Origin: Nocardioides marinisabuli
GTDB taxonomy: Bacteria > Actinomycetota > Actinomycetes > Propionibacteriales > Nocardioidaceae
Direction: 5' to 3'
Length of the DNA: 64,000 nt
Assembly: GCF_013466785.1 (NCBI RefSeq)
Contig: NZ_CP059163.1
Coordinates: 620,001 to 684,000 of the forward strand
Shown: positions 51,859 through 60,602 of the stretch, in pieces
Layout: each line of letters begins with the position of its first letter
How positions within the stretch are numbered: the first letter of the stretch is position 1
The notes under the pieces: generated by a model
Told to the model about the DNA's origin: nothing
What the model saw: only the letters and a program-made list of their open reading frames with translations
The model's database searches: none
Translations under genes and position numbers: made by a program

Positions 51859-53577
51859 TCAGCTGACCCCGACGATGGGCAGGCGCAGGGCTCCCGGGGC
51901 GTGGTCGGGGACCGCCGGTCGCTGCGGCGCGACCGGCTCCAGGCGGCGGTAGTCGGCGCCCAGCCCGGGGCGCGGGTCGGCCTCGCCCTTGTTGGGCCAC
52001 AGGGCCATCGCGCGCTCGGCCTGGGCGGTGATGGTCAGCGACGGGTTGACCCCGAGGTTGGCGGTGATGGCCGCGCCGTCCATGACGTGCAGGCCCGGGT
52101 GGCCGTAGACGCGCTGGTAGGGGTCGATGACCCCGGTCTCGGGCGAGTCCCCGATCGCGCAGCCGCCGATGAAGTGGGCGGTCAGCGGCATGTTGAAGGG
52201 CTCGCCGATGTTGCCGCCGGCCGTGCCGCCCAGGACTCCGGCGATGCGGCGCACGGCGTCGTTGGCCACCGGGATCCAGGTCGGGTTGGGGGCGCCGTGG
52301 CCCTGGCGCGAGGTCATCCGCCACGTGCCGGTGAGCCGGTTGCGCTTGCCGTAGGTGGTGATCGAGTTGTCGAGGCTCTGCATCACCAGCGCGATCACGG
52401 TGCGCTCCGACCAGTGCTTGAGGTCGTAGAGGTTGACGATCTCGCGGCGCTGCGCCCACATCTCCTTCAGCCAGGTCCGCCAGCGCGGGGCGGCGCCGTC
52501 GCCGTCGGTCAGCACCGTCTGCATCATCGCCATGGTGTTGAAGCCCTTGCCGTAGCGCACCGGCTCGACGTGGGTGTCGGCGTCGGGGTGGAAGCTCGAG
52601 GTGATGGCGACGCCGTAGGAGTAGTCGGTGGTGTCCGACTTGGGGGCGATCGCGCCCAGGATCGACTCGGAGTTGGTGCGCGAGAGGTAGCCCAGCCGCT
52701 CCGAGAGCCGCGGCAGGTGCCCCTCGTCCTTCATCCGGTGGAGCAACTTCTGGGTGCCCAGCGAGGCCGCCGCCATCACCACGTGCTCGGCGGTGAGGGT
52801 GCGGGTGGTGCGGGCCGTCGCACGCTTGGCCTTGGTGTACTTGATGGTGACGTCGTAGCCGCCGCCCGCGCGCGGGCGGATGCGGGTCACGGTGCTCAGC
52901 GGCATCACCCGCGCGCCCTGCTGCTCGGCGAGGTAGAGGTAGTTCTTGACCAGGGTGTTCTTGGCGTTGTGGCGGCAGCCCGACATGCACTCGCCGCAGT
53001 TGAGGCAGGCGTTGCGCGCGGGCCCGGCGCCACCGAAGAACGGGTCCTCGACCTGCTCGCCCGGCGCCTGGCCGGGGCCGCCGAAGAACACGCCCACCGG
53101 CGTGGGGTGGAAGGAGTCGGCGACACCCATGTCGCCGGCCACCTTCTCCATCACGTCGTCGGCCGGGGTGCGCACCGGGTTCTCGACCACGCCGAGCATC
53201 CGCTTGGCCTGGTCGTAGTAGGGCGCCAGCTCCGACTTCCAGTCGGTGATGTGGCTCCACTGCGGGTCGTTGTAGAAGGCCGGCAGCGGTTCGTAGAGCG
53301 TGTTGGCGTAGACCAGCGACCCGCCGCCGACGCCGGCGCCGGCGACGATCATCGTGTCGCGCACGGCGTCGATGCGCTGGATGCCGTAGCAGCCCAGGGC
53401 CGGCGCCCACAGGTAGCGGGTGATGTCGAGGGTGCCCGAGGAGAAGTCGCTGTCCTCGAAGCGGGCCCCCGCCTCGACGACGCCGACCCGGTAGCCCTTC
53501 TCGGTCAGGCGCAGCGCGCTCACCGAGCCGCCGAAGCCCGATCCGATCACCAGGACGTCGTAGTCGAGCTCGCTCAT
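51859..53577 (-). CDS. choD: GMC oxidoreductase of the cholesterol oxidase (ChoD) type
   Basis: A 572-residue flavoprotein with the FAD loop DVLVIGSGFGGSVSALRLTE and the ChoD-specific cysteine cluster ACLNCGECMSGCRHNAKNTL. The C-terminal GGCAIGDSPETGVIDPYQRV and NLGVNPSLTITAQAERAMAL are also present. M. tuberculosis ChoD (Rv3409c) has the same features and was reported as a cholesterol oxidase, although its real substrate is disputed, so a sterol or other lipid alcohol is the safest statement. It starts one base after the end of the upstream aldehyde dehydrogenase gene (TGA-C-ATG), so the two are coupled. Confidence 0.88.
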   Translation of the reverse strand: MSELDYDVLVIGSGFGGSVSALRLTEKGYRVGVVEAGARFEDSDFSSGTLDITRYLWAPALGCYGIQRIDAVRDTMIVAGAGVGGGSLVYANTLYEPLPAFYNDPQWSHITDWKSELAPYYDQAKRMLGVVENPVRTPADDVMEKVAGDMGVADSFHPTPVGVFFGGPGQAPGEQVEDPFFGGAGPARNACLNCGECMSGCRHNAKNTLVKNYLYLAEQQGARVMPLSTVTRIRPRAGGGYDVTIKYTKAKRATARTTRTLTAEHVVMAAASLGTQKLLHRMKDEGHLPRLSERLGYLSRTNSESILGAIAPKSDTTDYSYGVAITSSFHPDADTHVEPVRYGKGFNTMAMMQTVLTDGDGAAPRWRTWLKEMWAQRREIVNLYDLKHWSERTVIALVMQSLDNSITTYGKRNRLTGTWRMTSRQGHGAPNPTWIPVANDAVRRIAGVLGGTAGGNIGEPFNMPLTAHFIGGCAIGDSPETGVIDPYQRVYGHPGLHVMDGAAITANLGVNPSLTITAQAERAMALWPNKGEADPRPGLGADYRRLEPVAPQRPAVPDHAPGALRLPIVGVS

Positions 53578-53578
53578 G

Positions 53579-55201
53579 TCAGGCCCTTCCCAGCTTCTTC
53601 ATCACACGCAGCTGGGCGGTCATCACCCGTGCGTAGGTCTCGTCGGACATGCCCAGCATCGGGGCGATGCGGATCAGCCGCTGCGTGGCGACCGACTGGG
53701 TCTCGGTGTAGCGGTGGATGCCCTCGCCGCCCTGGCGGCGCCCCATCCCCGACTGGCGCATCCCGCCCATCGGGGAGTCGACCGAGGCGAAGGTCGCCGC
53801 GAAGGCCTCGTTGATGTTGACGGTGCCGCAGAGGACCTGGCGGGCGATCGCGCGCGCCCGCGGGCCGTCCTGGCTGTAGATCGAGCCGTTGAGGCCGTAC
53901 TCCCCCGCGTTGGCCCGCGCGACCGCGTCGGCCTCGTCGTGGAAGCGGTAGAGCGAGACCACGGGGCCGAAGGTCTCCTCGCCGAAGCAGGTCATCTCGG
54001 GGGTGACGCCCTCGAGGATCGTCGGCTCGAAGACGTAGGGCCCGAGGTCGGGACGGGCCCGCCCGCCGGTCAGCACCCGCGCACCCTTCGCGACGGCGTC
54101 CTCGACGTGGGCGGTGACGGTGTCGAGCTGGGCCTGGCTGACCAGGGAGCCCATGTCGTTGCCCCACTCCAGCGTGGCGCCCAGGGTCATCGCCTGGGTG
54201 CGGGCCACGAAGCGCTCGACGAAGCGGTCGTAGACCTGGTCGGCCACGAAGAGCCGCTCGGCGGAGACGCAGAGCTGCCCGGCGTTGGAGAACGAGCCGC
54301 GCACCGCGCCCTCGGCGGCCTTCTCGACGTCGGCGTCGCGCAGCACCAGCAGCGGGTTCTTGCCGCCGAGCTCGAGCGAGCAGCCGATCAGGCGCTCGGC
54401 GCAGCCGGCGGCGACCCGGCGACCGGTGGCGGTCGACCCGGTGAAGCAGATGTAGTCGGACTGCGCGACGACCTGGGGCCCGACCTCGGAGCCGGGGCCG
54501 GCCACGACCTGCCACAGGTCCTTCGGGAAGCCCGCCTCCTCGAGCAGCTGGGCGCCGAGCAGCGCCGAGAGCATGGTCTGGGCGTCGGGCTTGGCGACCA
54601 CGGCGTTGCCGGCCATCAGGGCCGGCAGGCCGTCGCACAGCGCCATCGTGAAGGGGTAGTTCCAGGGCGAGATGATGCCCACGACGCCCTTGGGCACGCG
54701 GTTGACCTCGACCCGGGTCAGCCCGGGCACGACGCCCGAGCGCCGCTGGGGGTCGAGGTGCTGGTGGGCGGTGCGGGCGTAGTAGCGCGCCGTCAGCGCG
54801 ATGTGGATCGGCTCGTCGAAGGCGTGCTTGCGCGACTTGCCCGACTCCCAGACGATCAGGTCGAGGATCTCGTCCTGCCGGTCCAGCACCAGGTCGTGCA
54901 GGCGCATCATGATCGCCGAGCGGTGCTCGAGGCTCGTCCGCGCCCAGGCGGCCTGGGCCCGCCGGGCCCGGGTGAACGCCTCCGCGACGTCCTGCTCGCT
55001 CGACTGCGGCACGTGGGCCAGCGGGGCACCGTTGATCGGGGTGCGCACCTCGGCGCTGCGACCGGTGGTGCTGCGCACCCGCCGGGTCAGGGAGGCGACG
55101 TACTCGGGCTCAAGGGCGTACGACGCGGTCGGGTCGTGCTCCGGGTCGTGCGGGCCGTCGACGATCGGGGCCCCGGGTCGGTCGGGCTGCTCGGCGTTCA
55201 T
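53579..55201 (-). CDS. gabD2: Succinate-semialdehyde/aldehyde dehydrogenase (GabD2 type)
   Basis: A 540-residue NAD(P)-dependent aldehyde dehydrogenase resembling mycobacterial GabD2: VPKGVVGIISPWNYPFTMAL, ICFTGSTATGRRVA, the base in [13 protein letters not shown], the catalytic cysteine in SNAGQLCVSAERLF, and GGMRQSGMGRRQGGEGIHRY. It has about 40 residues of extra N-terminus. ATG 55201 is preferred by homology; it lacks a ribosome-binding site and TACTCT lies about 6 nt upstream, suggesting a leaderless mRNA. In-frame starts at 55234 (GTG) and further upstream exist. It is first in the gabD2-choD unit and probably oxidises an aldehyde made from an alcohol by the GMC enzyme. Confidence 0.85.
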   Translation of the reverse strand: MNAEQPDRPGAPIVDGPHDPEHDPTASYALEPEYVASLTRRVRSTTGRSAEVRTPINGAPLAHVPQSSEQDVAEAFTRARRAQAAWARTSLEHRSAIMMRLHDLVLDRQDEILDLIVWESGKSRKHAFDEPIHIALTARYYARTAHQHLDPQRRSGVVPGLTRVEVNRVPKGVVGIISPWNYPFTMALCDGLPALMAGNAVVAKPDAQTMLSALLGAQLLEEAGFPKDLWQVVAGPGSEVGPQVVAQSDYICFTGSTATGRRVAAGCAERLIGCSLELGGKNPLLVLRDADVEKAAEGAVRGSFSNAGQLCVSAERLFVADQVYDRFVERFVARTQAMTLGATLEWGNDMGSLVSQAQLDTVTAHVEDAVAKGARVLTGGRARPDLGPYVFEPTILEGVTPEMTCFGEETFGPVVSLYRFHDEADAVARANAGEYGLNGSIYSQDGPRARAIARQVLCGTVNINEAFAATFASVDSPMGGMRQSGMGRRQGGEGIHRYTETQSVATQRLIRIAPMLGMSDETYARVMTAQLRVMKKLGRA

Positions 55202-55233
55202 GTACCGAGAGTATGTGACTGGGGTCTCGCTCA

Positions 55234-55269
55234 CTACCCATTGGTAACAGATGTGCGTTTGTACACATC
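55234..55269. promoter_or_regulatory. Possible repressor sites upstream of gabD2-choD
   Basis: On the minus strand TTACC-AATG-GGTAG (55234-55247) is a near-perfect inverted repeat of the TetR type. GATGTG (55250-55255) and CACATC (55264-55269) form a second one with an 8-nt spacer. Both lie 33-70 bp upstream of the ATG. The regulator is unknown. Confidence 0.4.
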
Positions 55270-55325
55270 CCTTTGCCGTGTCAAGCACCCCTGGCCCGTC
55301 CAGCGGCGTCGCCGAGCAACCGCGA

Positions 55326-55436
55326 GCCGGCGCCAGTTCCTCGCCGAGTCGGCGCCACTTCCCGGCAACCGGAACTTCGAGCCGGGTCGGCGTGAGATTT
55401 GCGCCGGGTCAGCGTGAAATTCACGCCGGGTCAGCG
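55326..55436 (-). repeat. 22-bp periodic repeat downstream of the aldehyde dehydrogenase gene
   Basis: On the minus strand, units of 22 bp with the core GTGAATTTCACGCTGACCC repeat at 55403-55424 and 55381-55402, preceded by a half unit at 55425-55436. Two more divergent copies (GGCGCCGACTCGG and GGCGCCGGCTCGC), also 22 bp apart, follow at about 55326-55369. The unit contains GCGTGAA-T-TTCACGC, a perfect 7-bp inverted repeat. It begins about 49 bp after the stop of the gene at 55486. Confidence 0.7.
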
Positions 55437-55485
55437 GTGGGCAGGACGCCGGTGGCGCCGCCGGCGCAGCCACCCGCGGCCAGCT

Positions 55486-56976
55486 TCAGCCCGCCGGCAG
55501 CGGGGTGTAGATCGACTTCACCTCGGTGTACTGCGCCAAGCCCTCGGGGCCGAACTCGCGGCCGAGCCCGGAGGACTTGAAGCCGCCGAAGGGCGCCGCG
55601 AAGTCCATCGTGTAGGTGTTGATGCCGTAGGTGCCGGTGCGCACCCGCCGGGCGACGTCGAGGCCGGCGGCCTGGTCGGAGGTCCACACGGTGCCCGCGA
55701 GGCCGTAGTCGGAGTCGTTGGCGATCCGGACCGCGTCGTCGACACCGTCGTAGGCGATGACCGAGACCACGGGCCCGAAGATCTCCTCCTGCGCGATCCG
55801 CATCCGGTTGTCGACGTCGGCGAAGACGGTCGGGCGCACGTACCAGCCCCGGTCGAGGCCCTCGGGCATGCCGGGACCCCCGGTGACCACCCGGGCGCCC
55901 TCCTCCCGGCCGATCTCGATGTACGACGCGACCCGCTCCTGCTGGCGGCGCGCCACCATCGGGCCGATCTCGGTCGCGGGGTCGGCGGGGTCGCCCACCG
56001 GCATCGAGGCCACGGTCTGGGCCAGGGCGTCGACGACCTCCGCGTAGCGGCCGCGGGGGGCCAGCACCCGGGTCTGGGCCACGCAGGCCTGGCCGGAGTT
56101 CATCAGCGAGGTGAAGCGCAGCCCCTCCATCGTCGCCGTCAGGTCGGCGTCGTCGAGGACGATCGCCGCCGACTTGCCGCCCAGCTCGAGCGAGCAGCGC
56201 TTGAGCTGCTCGCCGCAGACCGCCCCGATGGTGCGGCCCGCGGCGGTCGAGCCGGTGAAGGCCACCTTGTCGACGCCCGGGTGGGCGACCAGGTGGGCGC
56301 CCGTCTCGCGGCCTCCGGCGACGATGTTGACGACGCCGGGCGGCACGCCCGCCTCGTCGAGCAGCTCGGCCAGCAGGTAGCCGTCGAGGGGCGACTCGGG
56401 CGCGGGCTTGGCGACCACGGTGCAGCCGGCCAGCAGCGCGGGGACCACCTTGGAGATGAGCGTGAACTGGGGGACGTTCCAGGGCGGGATCGCCGCCACG
56501 ACACCGACCGGCTCGTGGCGCACCACCACGTCGGAGCCCAGGACGCCCGGACGGGCGGCCTCCCACGGGAAGTCGCGGGCGATGGCGATGAAGGCCTCGA
56601 CCTGCATCCACGGGGCGGGCGACTGGGCGAGGTTGGAGAAGGAGGTGGGCGAGCCCATCTCGATCGTGATCAGCTCGGCCATGTCGACCAGGCGCGCGGC
56701 GTAGAGGTGGGAGAAGCGCTGCACGACCTCGATCCGCTCCTCGGGCGAGAGCCGCGGCCAGGGCCCCTCGTCGAAGGCGCGCCGGGCGGCGGCGACCGCG
56801 GTGTCGATGTCGCCCGGACGCCCCTCGGGCACCCGCGCGACGACCTCCTCGCTGTGCGGCGAGACGACCTCGATGACGTCACCGGTGCTCGGGCGCGTCC
56901 ACGCGCCGTCGATGTAGAAGGTGTCGCGGTCGAGCGCGTCGGTGCTGATCGGGCGGTGGTCCTGGGTCTGGGTCAT
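55486..56976 (-). CDS. Aldehyde dehydrogenase
   Basis: A 496-residue NAD-dependent aldehyde dehydrogenase. It shows FYIDGAWTRPSTGDVIEVVS at the N-terminus, VVAAIPPWNVPQFTLISKVV, VAFTGSTAAGRTIGAVCGEQ, the base in SLELGGKSAAIVL and the catalytic cysteine in MNSGQACVAQTRVL. Close relatives are common in sterol, terpenoid and alcohol degradation clusters of actinobacteria. Third gene of a minus-strand run after the phosphotransferase and DUF7064/7065 genes (gaps 1 and 52 bp). The substrate is unknown. Confidence 0.9.
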   Translation of the reverse strand: MTQTQDHRPISTDALDRDTFYIDGAWTRPSTGDVIEVVSPHSEEVVARVPEGRPGDIDTAVAAARRAFDEGPWPRLSPEERIEVVQRFSHLYAARLVDMAELITIEMGSPTSFSNLAQSPAPWMQVEAFIAIARDFPWEAARPGVLGSDVVVRHEPVGVVAAIPPWNVPQFTLISKVVPALLAGCTVVAKPAPESPLDGYLLAELLDEAGVPPGVVNIVAGGRETGAHLVAHPGVDKVAFTGSTAAGRTIGAVCGEQLKRCSLELGGKSAAIVLDDADLTATMEGLRFTSLMNSGQACVAQTRVLAPRGRYAEVVDALAQTVASMPVGDPADPATEIGPMVARRQQERVASYIEIGREEGARVVTGGPGMPEGLDRGWYVRPTVFADVDNRMRIAQEEIFGPVVSVIAYDGVDDAVRIANDSDYGLAGTVWTSDQAAGLDVARRVRTGTYGINTYTMDFAAPFGGFKSSGLGREFGPEGLAQYTEVKSIYTPLPAG

Positions 56977-57028
56977 GCCGGGCTCCTGGGTGGGGCGGGT
57001 GTCGTGAGTGGTGGTCGTGGGGTCCGGG

Positions 57029-58141
57029 TCAGGGCGCGACGGCGAACCAGTCGGCGAAGCCGCTGCGGTCGTGGCGCCCGATGGCGCCGTGCTCGAAGAG
57101 GCCCCAGCCCTCGCTGGTGCGACCCTCCTCGCGGCAGGTGCTGCGGCCGACGTAGTCGACGACGCCGAACATGAACTTGCCGGCGTTCTCGGGCGTGGTC
57201 ACGTCGTAGCTGAGCCGCTCGACGAACCCCTCGCCCTTCCACAGCCCGTGGCTCCAGTCGCCGTCGCCGCCGTACCCGCCGCCGAGGTGCAGCGGCGTCG
57301 GGAGCCGGGCCTCGACCTCCAGCAGCACCTCGACCCCGTCGGGGCGGGTGCACCGGATGGTGGCGCCGGTGGCGTTGCGGGTGCCGGAGGCGTAGTGCAC
57401 CTGCACGAGCGGCCAGCCGAGCTGCTCGATCCGCCCGTCGCGGTGGATGCGGCTGCAGTCGTTGAAGATGCGGTGGCCCTCGGGCGTCTCCTGCATCAGC
57501 AGCACGATCGAGAAGTCGTCGAAGCGCATCGGCACGTAGGTCCACCACATCCCCTCGAAGGGCGGGTCTGCGGGCCGGCCGGCCGGCTCCGCCTCGCCCA
57601 CGGGACGGATGCCCCAGGAGCGGTCGCGGGTGCCGAGCCAGGTGTCGGGCGAGACGACGATCTCCTCGCCGTCGACGAGCATCGTGCCCTCCCAGGACCC
57701 GACCTGCGCGAAGCGCTGGGCGTCGAGGGTGACCCGGCTGCCCGAGCGCATCACGTGGGGCAGCTCCTGCACCGCGTCGAAGGACCCGGTCCAGTGCAGG
57801 TCGAGCGCCATCCCCTCGGTCTCCTCCAGCACCACCCGCAGCCGGTGCAGCGGCTCGGGCACCTCGATCCGGAAGGGGCCGACGTGCATGTTGAGGCGGT
57901 CGCCGTCGACGGGGTCGCCGAGGTGCAGGGCGGTCTGGGTGTCGCCGCGGCGCCACAGCACGAAGGCGTCCTTGGTGCCGAGGTTGGGGTAGTAGCCCAG
58001 CCCCATGATCAGGAAGCAGTCGCCGCTGCGGTCGTGGGCGTTGAAGTAGCTGCGGTCGTAGAAGTTGCGGTCGCTGGTGGCGGCCCACTCCACGGGGAGC
58101 GGGGCCTGGTGCAGCGGGAACTCGTCGAGCGGTCCGACCAT
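57029..58141 (-). CDS. DUF7064/DUF7065 domain protein (hydroxyneurosporene synthase/CrtC-like fold)
   Basis: The 370-residue soluble beta-rich protein begins MVGPLDEFPLHQAPLPVEWA and continues with SDRNFYDRSYFNAHDRSGDC, GLGYYPNLGTKDAFVLWRRG, WLGTRDRSWGIRPVG and MWWTYVPMRFDDFSIVLLMQ. This pattern belongs to a family found in actinobacterial and proteobacterial sterol and aromatic degradation clusters, distantly related to carotenoid hydratases; the activity is unproven. ATG 58141 (one base after the phosphotransferase stop, TGA-G-ATG) is preferred over GTG 58150. Its companions are a phosphotransferase and an aldehyde dehydrogenase. Confidence 0.8.
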   Translation of the reverse strand: MVGPLDEFPLHQAPLPVEWAATSDRNFYDRSYFNAHDRSGDCFLIMGLGYYPNLGTKDAFVLWRRGDTQTALHLGDPVDGDRLNMHVGPFRIEVPEPLHRLRVVLEETEGMALDLHWTGSFDAVQELPHVMRSGSRVTLDAQRFAQVGSWEGTMLVDGEEIVVSPDTWLGTRDRSWGIRPVGEAEPAGRPADPPFEGMWWTYVPMRFDDFSIVLLMQETPEGHRIFNDCSRIHRDGRIEQLGWPLVQVHYASGTRNATGATIRCTRPDGVEVLLEVEARLPTPLHLGGGYGGDGDWSHGLWKGEGFVERLSYDVTTPENAGKFMFGVVDYVGRSTCREEGRTSEGWGLFEHGAIGRHDRSGFADWFAVAP

Positions 58142-58142
58142 C

Positions 58143-59273
58143 TCAGGCACCGACCCTTTCCATCGTGGTGAGCAGCAGGGGCAGGTTGTGCATCAACGAC
58201 TCGATGTCGTCGGGTCTGTCGATCTCGCCGAAGTGCACCTGGCGGGAGCCGGTGCGCATGAAGACGATGCTCCACTGGAGCGCGCTGTGGACGTGGTACC
58301 AGTCGAGGTCGCCGAGGCGTACGCCGCTGGCGCGCTCGTAGGTGGCCAGCACGTCGTCCTCGCGCAGGAAGTCGGGCATGCCGGGCAGCTCGAGGACCTC
58401 CACGATCGACTGGAAGACCTGGTGGGCGACCAGCAGCCAGCTCACGTCCAGCTCGCGGGGGCCGAGGGTGGCCATCTCCCAGTCGAGGACCCCGGCCGGC
58501 TCGAAGCCGTCGTAGAGGACGTTGCCGATGCGGGCGTCGCCCCAGCACAGCACCGTGCCGGTGGCGCTCGCCGGCTCGTGCGACTCCAGCCAGGCCAGGG
58601 CCCGCTCCACGGTCGGCGACGGCCCGGCGTCGGCCTTGGCGAACTCGTACCAGGCACGGGTGCGGGCCAGGTCGCGGCGCAGCACGCTCGCGCCCTCCCC
58701 GCCGGGGTCGAGGAAGGCGAAGGCCGAGGCCGCGTCGGGGACCGCGTGCAGCGCGGCGACGGTCTCGACCGTGCGGTCCTGGAGGTGGCGCTGCTCCTCG
58801 GGCGTGGCGTCGAAGAGCCAGTTGTCCCCGAAGGGGTAGGGCAGCACGTCCGGCGGCACCCGTCCCTCCAGCCGGTCCATCAGGAAGAACGGGGCGCCCA
58901 GCACCTGCCCGGTCGGCTCGATCCAGTGCACGCCGGGCACGGGCACGGCGGTGCGCTCGGCGACCAGGCGCATCGCCTGGTGCTGCGCGCCGAGGTCGTA
59001 GCGGGCGAAGACCGGGACGTCCGCGGCGCTCGGCGCGACCCGGGCGACGTACGCCCCGGTGCGGCGCCGGCCGCCCTCGCTCCAGGTGACGTCGAGGACC
59101 AGCGTCTCCGAGCTCATCCCGTTGGCGTCGACGCCGGTGTGCAGGACGACCTCGGGGTCCGCGCCGGGCGGCAGGACCCCGCCCAACCAACCGGCCAGCC
59201 GGGCGGGGACGTCGCTCGCGTCCCTGCTGGAGCGCTGCAGGGTCAGGTCGGCGGGCGGCGCTGACTGGGTCAC
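58143..59273 (-). CDS. Phosphotransferase (APH/ACAD10-like kinase) family protein
   Basis: A 376-residue protein kinase-like fold protein of the aminoglycoside phosphotransferase superfamily, in the branch near ACAD10/11 N-terminal kinases. The catalytic loop is TVLCWGDARIGNVLYDGFEP (Asp, Asn) and the metal-binding Asp is in GVLDWEMATLGPRELDVSWL. It likely phosphorylates a hydroxyl on a small or CoA-linked substrate. GTG 59273 follows GGAAGG with 6 nt spacing; an earlier GTG at 59312 is weaker. It heads the operon with DUF7064/7065 and aldehyde dehydrogenase genes, behind a possible KstR-like site. Confidence 0.87.
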   Translation of the reverse strand: MTQSAPPADLTLQRSSRDASDVPARLAGWLGGVLPPGADPEVVLHTGVDANGMSSETLVLDVTWSEGGRRRTGAYVARVAPSAADVPVFARYDLGAQHQAMRLVAERTAVPVPGVHWIEPTGQVLGAPFFLMDRLEGRVPPDVLPYPFGDNWLFDATPEEQRHLQDRTVETVAALHAVPDAASAFAFLDPGGEGASVLRRDLARTRAWYEFAKADAGPSPTVERALAWLESHEPASATGTVLCWGDARIGNVLYDGFEPAGVLDWEMATLGPRELDVSWLLVAHQVFQSIVEVLELPGMPDFLREDDVLATYERASGVRLGDLDWYHVHSALQWSIVFMRTGSRQVHFGEIDRPDDIESLMHNLPLLLTTMERVGA

Positions 59274-59324
59274 GAGGAGCCTTCCGGTGTGACGCGGGTC
59301 ATGAGTTGACACGCGTCAGACTGG

Positions 59325-59338
59325 TGGAACGTGTTCTC
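59325..59338. promoter_or_regulatory. KstR-like operator upstream of the phosphotransferase operon
   Basis: TGGAACGTGTTCTC matches the cholesterol-regulon consensus TnnAACnnGTTnnA at every defined position but the last. It lies about 52 bp upstream of the operon start. The nearby TGACACGCGTCA (59307-59318) is a second imperfect palindrome. The match is by eye. Confidence 0.5.
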
Positions 59339-59472
59339 GTTTGTCAACGGTCCAGCCCACCGCGGACAGATCACCGATTTAGGCGACGCCCCCCGTCCGG
59401 CAGCGGCCTAGCGTCCTCCTCGTGGTCGCCAGGGGGCCACACGACCATTCACACACATCGGGGAGAGAACCA

Positions 59473-59904
59473 ATGCGCAAGTCCGTACAGCTGCTCGCAG
59501 CAGCCACCAGCATCGCCAGCCTCGGCCTCATGACCGTGCCGGCCAACGCTGACAACTCCATCATCAAGATCGGCAAGAAGGGGCAGCTGTCGTCGTCCCA
59601 GAAGGTCGCCTACGTCAAGGCCAAGGTGGTCTGCTCGGAGGACACCACCAGCGCCGCGTTCGAGGTGACGCTGACCCAGGTGACCAGCGGTGGCACGCAG
59701 ACCGCCACCTCGACCGTCTACGCCTGGAACGCCTTCGAGTGCACCGGCGAGGAGGAGAAGTTCTGGGTCCCGGTCCGTCGCCCCACCGGCGGCTACAAGT
59801 GGGTCACCGGAGCAGCGCGGGTCACCGACCTGCACTTCTACTCCGAGGACCCCTCGGGTGGCTTCCACGACACCGCCAAGGGCCGGACGATCAAGATCAT
59901 GTGA
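59473..59904 (+). CDS. Small secreted protein
   Basis: The 143-residue protein has a Sec signal peptide (MRKSVQLLAAATSIASLGLM then TVPANA, cut before DNS at about residue 27). The mature domain of about 117 residues is beta-rich (KVAYVKAKVVCSEDTTSAAF, TSTVYAWNAFECTGEEEKFW) with two cysteines that probably form a disulfide. No family is recognised. ATG 59473 follows GGGGAGAG. It is a lone gene ending before a bidirectional terminator, and is divergent from the phosphotransferase operon. Confidence 0.75.
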   Translation: MRKSVQLLAAATSIASLGLMTVPANADNSIIKIGKKGQLSSSQKVAYVKAKVVCSEDTTSAAFEVTLTQVTSGGTQTATSTVYAWNAFECTGEEEKFWVPVRRPTGGYKWVTGAARVTDLHFYSEDPSGGFHDTAKGRTIKIM

Positions 59905-60066
59905 TCGTCAGGTCCGGACAGCCCGCACGCACCTGGCCCGGTGCGTGGAGGACGACATCGCGTCGAGGCTCCTCGCTGCGATGTGCCTGGTGACCGGCTC
60001 GTCCATCAGTGCAGGGCTGCTGCTGCAGCTGGTGGCGTAGGCCCCCTGCACGGTCCTCCAGGGCAA

Positions 60067-60105
60067 TGAACCGCCCCCGGCGACACGCTCGTCGGGGGCG
60101 GTTCA
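60067..60105. terminator. Bidirectional hairpin at the rnhA stop codon
   Basis: TGAACCGCCCCCG (60067-60079) pairs perfectly over 13 bp with 60093-60105. The right arm includes the rnhA stop (60103-60105, minus strand). It separates rnhA from the convergent secreted-protein gene. The region between 59905 and 60066 shows nothing else recognisable. Confidence 0.75.
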
Positions 60106-60576
60106 GCGCTGTCCGCGGGCAGCCTCGACCGCCTCGGTGAGGCCCCGGGCGGCGAGCCGGTCGGCCCGCTCGTTGCCCTCGTCGCCCGCGTGACCCTTGA
60201 CCCAGTGCCAGTGCACGTCGTGCCGCTCGCAGGCCGCCTGCAGCTCCTGCCACAGGTCGACGTTCTTGACCGGCTGTTTGGCCGAGGTGCGCCACCCGTT
60301 GCGCATCCAGCCCGCCACCCAGGTCGTGATGCCCGAGCGCACGTAGGTGCTGTCGGTGTAGAGCTCGACACGCACCGGTCGCCGCAGCGCCTCGAGCGCC
60401 TTGATCGGGGCGGTGAGCTCCATCCGGTTGTTGGTGGTCGTGCCGGCCTCGCCGCCGCAGAGCTCCAGCTCGTGGGAGCCCTGGCGCAGCAGGGCCCCCC
60501 ACCCGCCGGGCCCGGGGTTGGGCACGCACGCGCCGTCGGTGTGGATGACCACGGTGTCGGGCGCTTCGTCGTTCAC
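60103..60576 (-). CDS. rnhA: Ribonuclease HI
   Basis: This 157-residue enzyme cuts the RNA strand of RNA:DNA hybrids. The four catalytic acids are visible: Asp14 in [20 protein letters not shown], Glu53 in [10 protein letters not shown], Asp75 in [16 protein letters not shown] and Asp139 in GNERADRLA, with the helper His129 in [14 protein letters not shown] 60576 follows GGGAGGA with 7 nt spacing. It begins 26 bp after the amylase gene ends, same strand. The length is normal for a single-domain bacterial RNase HI. Confidence 0.96.
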   Translation of the reverse strand: MNDEAPDTVVIHTDGACVPNPGPGGWGALLRQGSHELELCGGEAGTTTNNRMELTAPIKALEALRRPVRVELYTDSTYVRSGITTWVAGWMRNGWRTSAKQPVKNVDLWQELQAACERHDVHWHWVKGHAGDEGNERADRLAARGLTEAVEAARGQR

Positions 60577-60602
60577 GCGGGCATCCTCCCAGGGCCGGCC
60601 GC

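Noticed and set aside
59905..60066. Small gene or RNA between the secreted protein and rnhA
   Set aside because: No start with a ribosome-binding site, no conserved structure apart from the terminator hairpin that follows.
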